From the NCBI GenBank assembly GCA_958427975.1, contig CAUAEH010000069.1:1-5805 (forward strand): a DNA stretch of 5,805 nucleotides. The letters run 5' to 3'. The DNA comes from an uncultured Collinsella sp. (GTDB lineage: Bacteria > Actinomycetota > Coriobacteriia > Coriobacteriales > Coriobacteriaceae). Below the pieces are notes generated by a model. That model was not told where the DNA came from, searched no databases, and worked only from the letters and a program-made list of their open reading frames with translations. Positions 5,362 to 5,805 of this stretch are shown one piece after another (the first letter of the stretch is position 1; each line of letters starts with the position of its first letter). Made by a program: the position numbers and the translations under genes.

Positions 5362-5805
5362 TTAGGAACGGGTTGCGGCGAGCACCTGCGCAGCCTTTTC
5401 ACGCGCCCATGCATCGATGTCGCGAAGCTGCTCAAACGAATCGACCGCCTGCATATCGTGGGAATCCATGCAGGATTCCACAATGCGATCGATATCGGTA
5501 AAGCTGCAGCCATCGTTCAGGAAGGCATCGACGGCGACCTCGTTGGCGGCATTGAGCACGCACGGCATGGTGCCACCCGTCTTGCCGGCACGTTCGGCCA
5601 GTGCCAGACAGCGGAAGGTATCCATGTCGGCAGCATCAAACGTGAGCTGCCCCAGCTCGCGGAAATCGATACGAGGCGCCGGGGTATCCCAACGCTCGGG
5701 ATACGAGAACGCGAACTGGATGGGAATACGCATGTCGGAAGCACCGAGATGCGCTATCACGGAGCCGTCGGCAAACTCGACCATAGAGTGAATCTTGGAC
5801 TGACG
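5362..5805 (-). CDS. dxr: 1-deoxy-D-xylulose 5-phosphate reductoisomerase, C-terminal part (start lies beyond the window)
   Basis: Dxr converts DXP to MEP with NADPH and a divalent metal, the first committed step of the MEP isoprenoid pathway in the cytoplasm. The visible 147 codons run in frame to the window edge, so the 5' part lies outside. The reading starts RQSKIHSMVEFADGSV, matching the E. coli stretch HPQSVIHSMVRYTDGSV. It continues through HLGASDMRIPIQ (E. coli QLGEPDMRTPIA), LTFDAADMDTFRCL, and NAANEVAVDAFL, a family hallmark at the start of the C-terminal helical domain. It ends shortly after DIDAWAREKAAQ, as in the E. coli protein, so the C-terminus is complete. The ATG at 5784 is the internal Met of IHSMV, not the start. 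It is the most upstream visible gene of the operon, with rseP 25 bases downstream. Confidence 0.96.
   Translation of the reverse strand, partial: RQSKIHSMVEFADGSVIAHLGASDMRIPIQFAFSYPERWDTPAPRIDFRELGQLTFDAADMDTFRCLALAERAGKTGGTMPCVLNAANEVAVDAFLNDGCSFTDIDRIVESCMDSHDMQAVDSFEQLRDIDAWAREKAAQVLAATRS

Overview
The window looks like core chromosome of a high-GC anaerobic actinomycete, most probably class Coriobacteriia (Collinsella-like). That placement is inference. It rests on GC-rich codon use, the order dxr-rseP-ispG-proS, an AdhE-type C-terminus with no aerobic markers nearby, and recalled resemblance of the protein sequences. I could not run a database search.

Layout: positions 1-125 (+) are the last 40 codons of an iron-dependent alcohol dehydrogenase, most likely the bifunctional AdhE. 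A strong GC-rich hairpin follows, then a 254-residue aminoglycoside-phosphotransferase/choline-kinase-fold protein at 214-978 (+) of unknown substrate. Positions 979-1156 separate converging transcription units. This gap holds two hairpin terminators, one after the kinase (it could work both ways) and one oriented to end the minus-strand operon.

The rest is one tightly packed minus-strand operon read from right to left: dxr (3' part only, 5362-5805), rseP (3975-5336), ispG (2879-3961) and proS (1157-2878). Intergenic distances are 25, 13 and 0 bases, and ribosome-binding sites overlap the end of the preceding gene for ispG and proS, so translational coupling is likely. Dxr and IspG catalyse the first committed and the penultimate steps of the MEP isoprenoid pathway. 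RseP is a site-2 intramembrane metalloprotease, and ProS charges tRNA-Pro. The promoter of the operon lies outside the window.

The most unusual item is RseP. Between its first catalytic membrane segment and the second membrane segment it carries about 120 extra residues. The first third of these reads like a winged helix-turn-helix, and the rest is rich in aromatic and charged residues. It has a single PDZ domain. The insertion should lie on the cytoplasmic side, next to the active site, and suggests a built-in regulatory or nucleic-acid/protein-binding module. I saw no mobile elements, CRISPR arrays, tRNA or rRNA genes.
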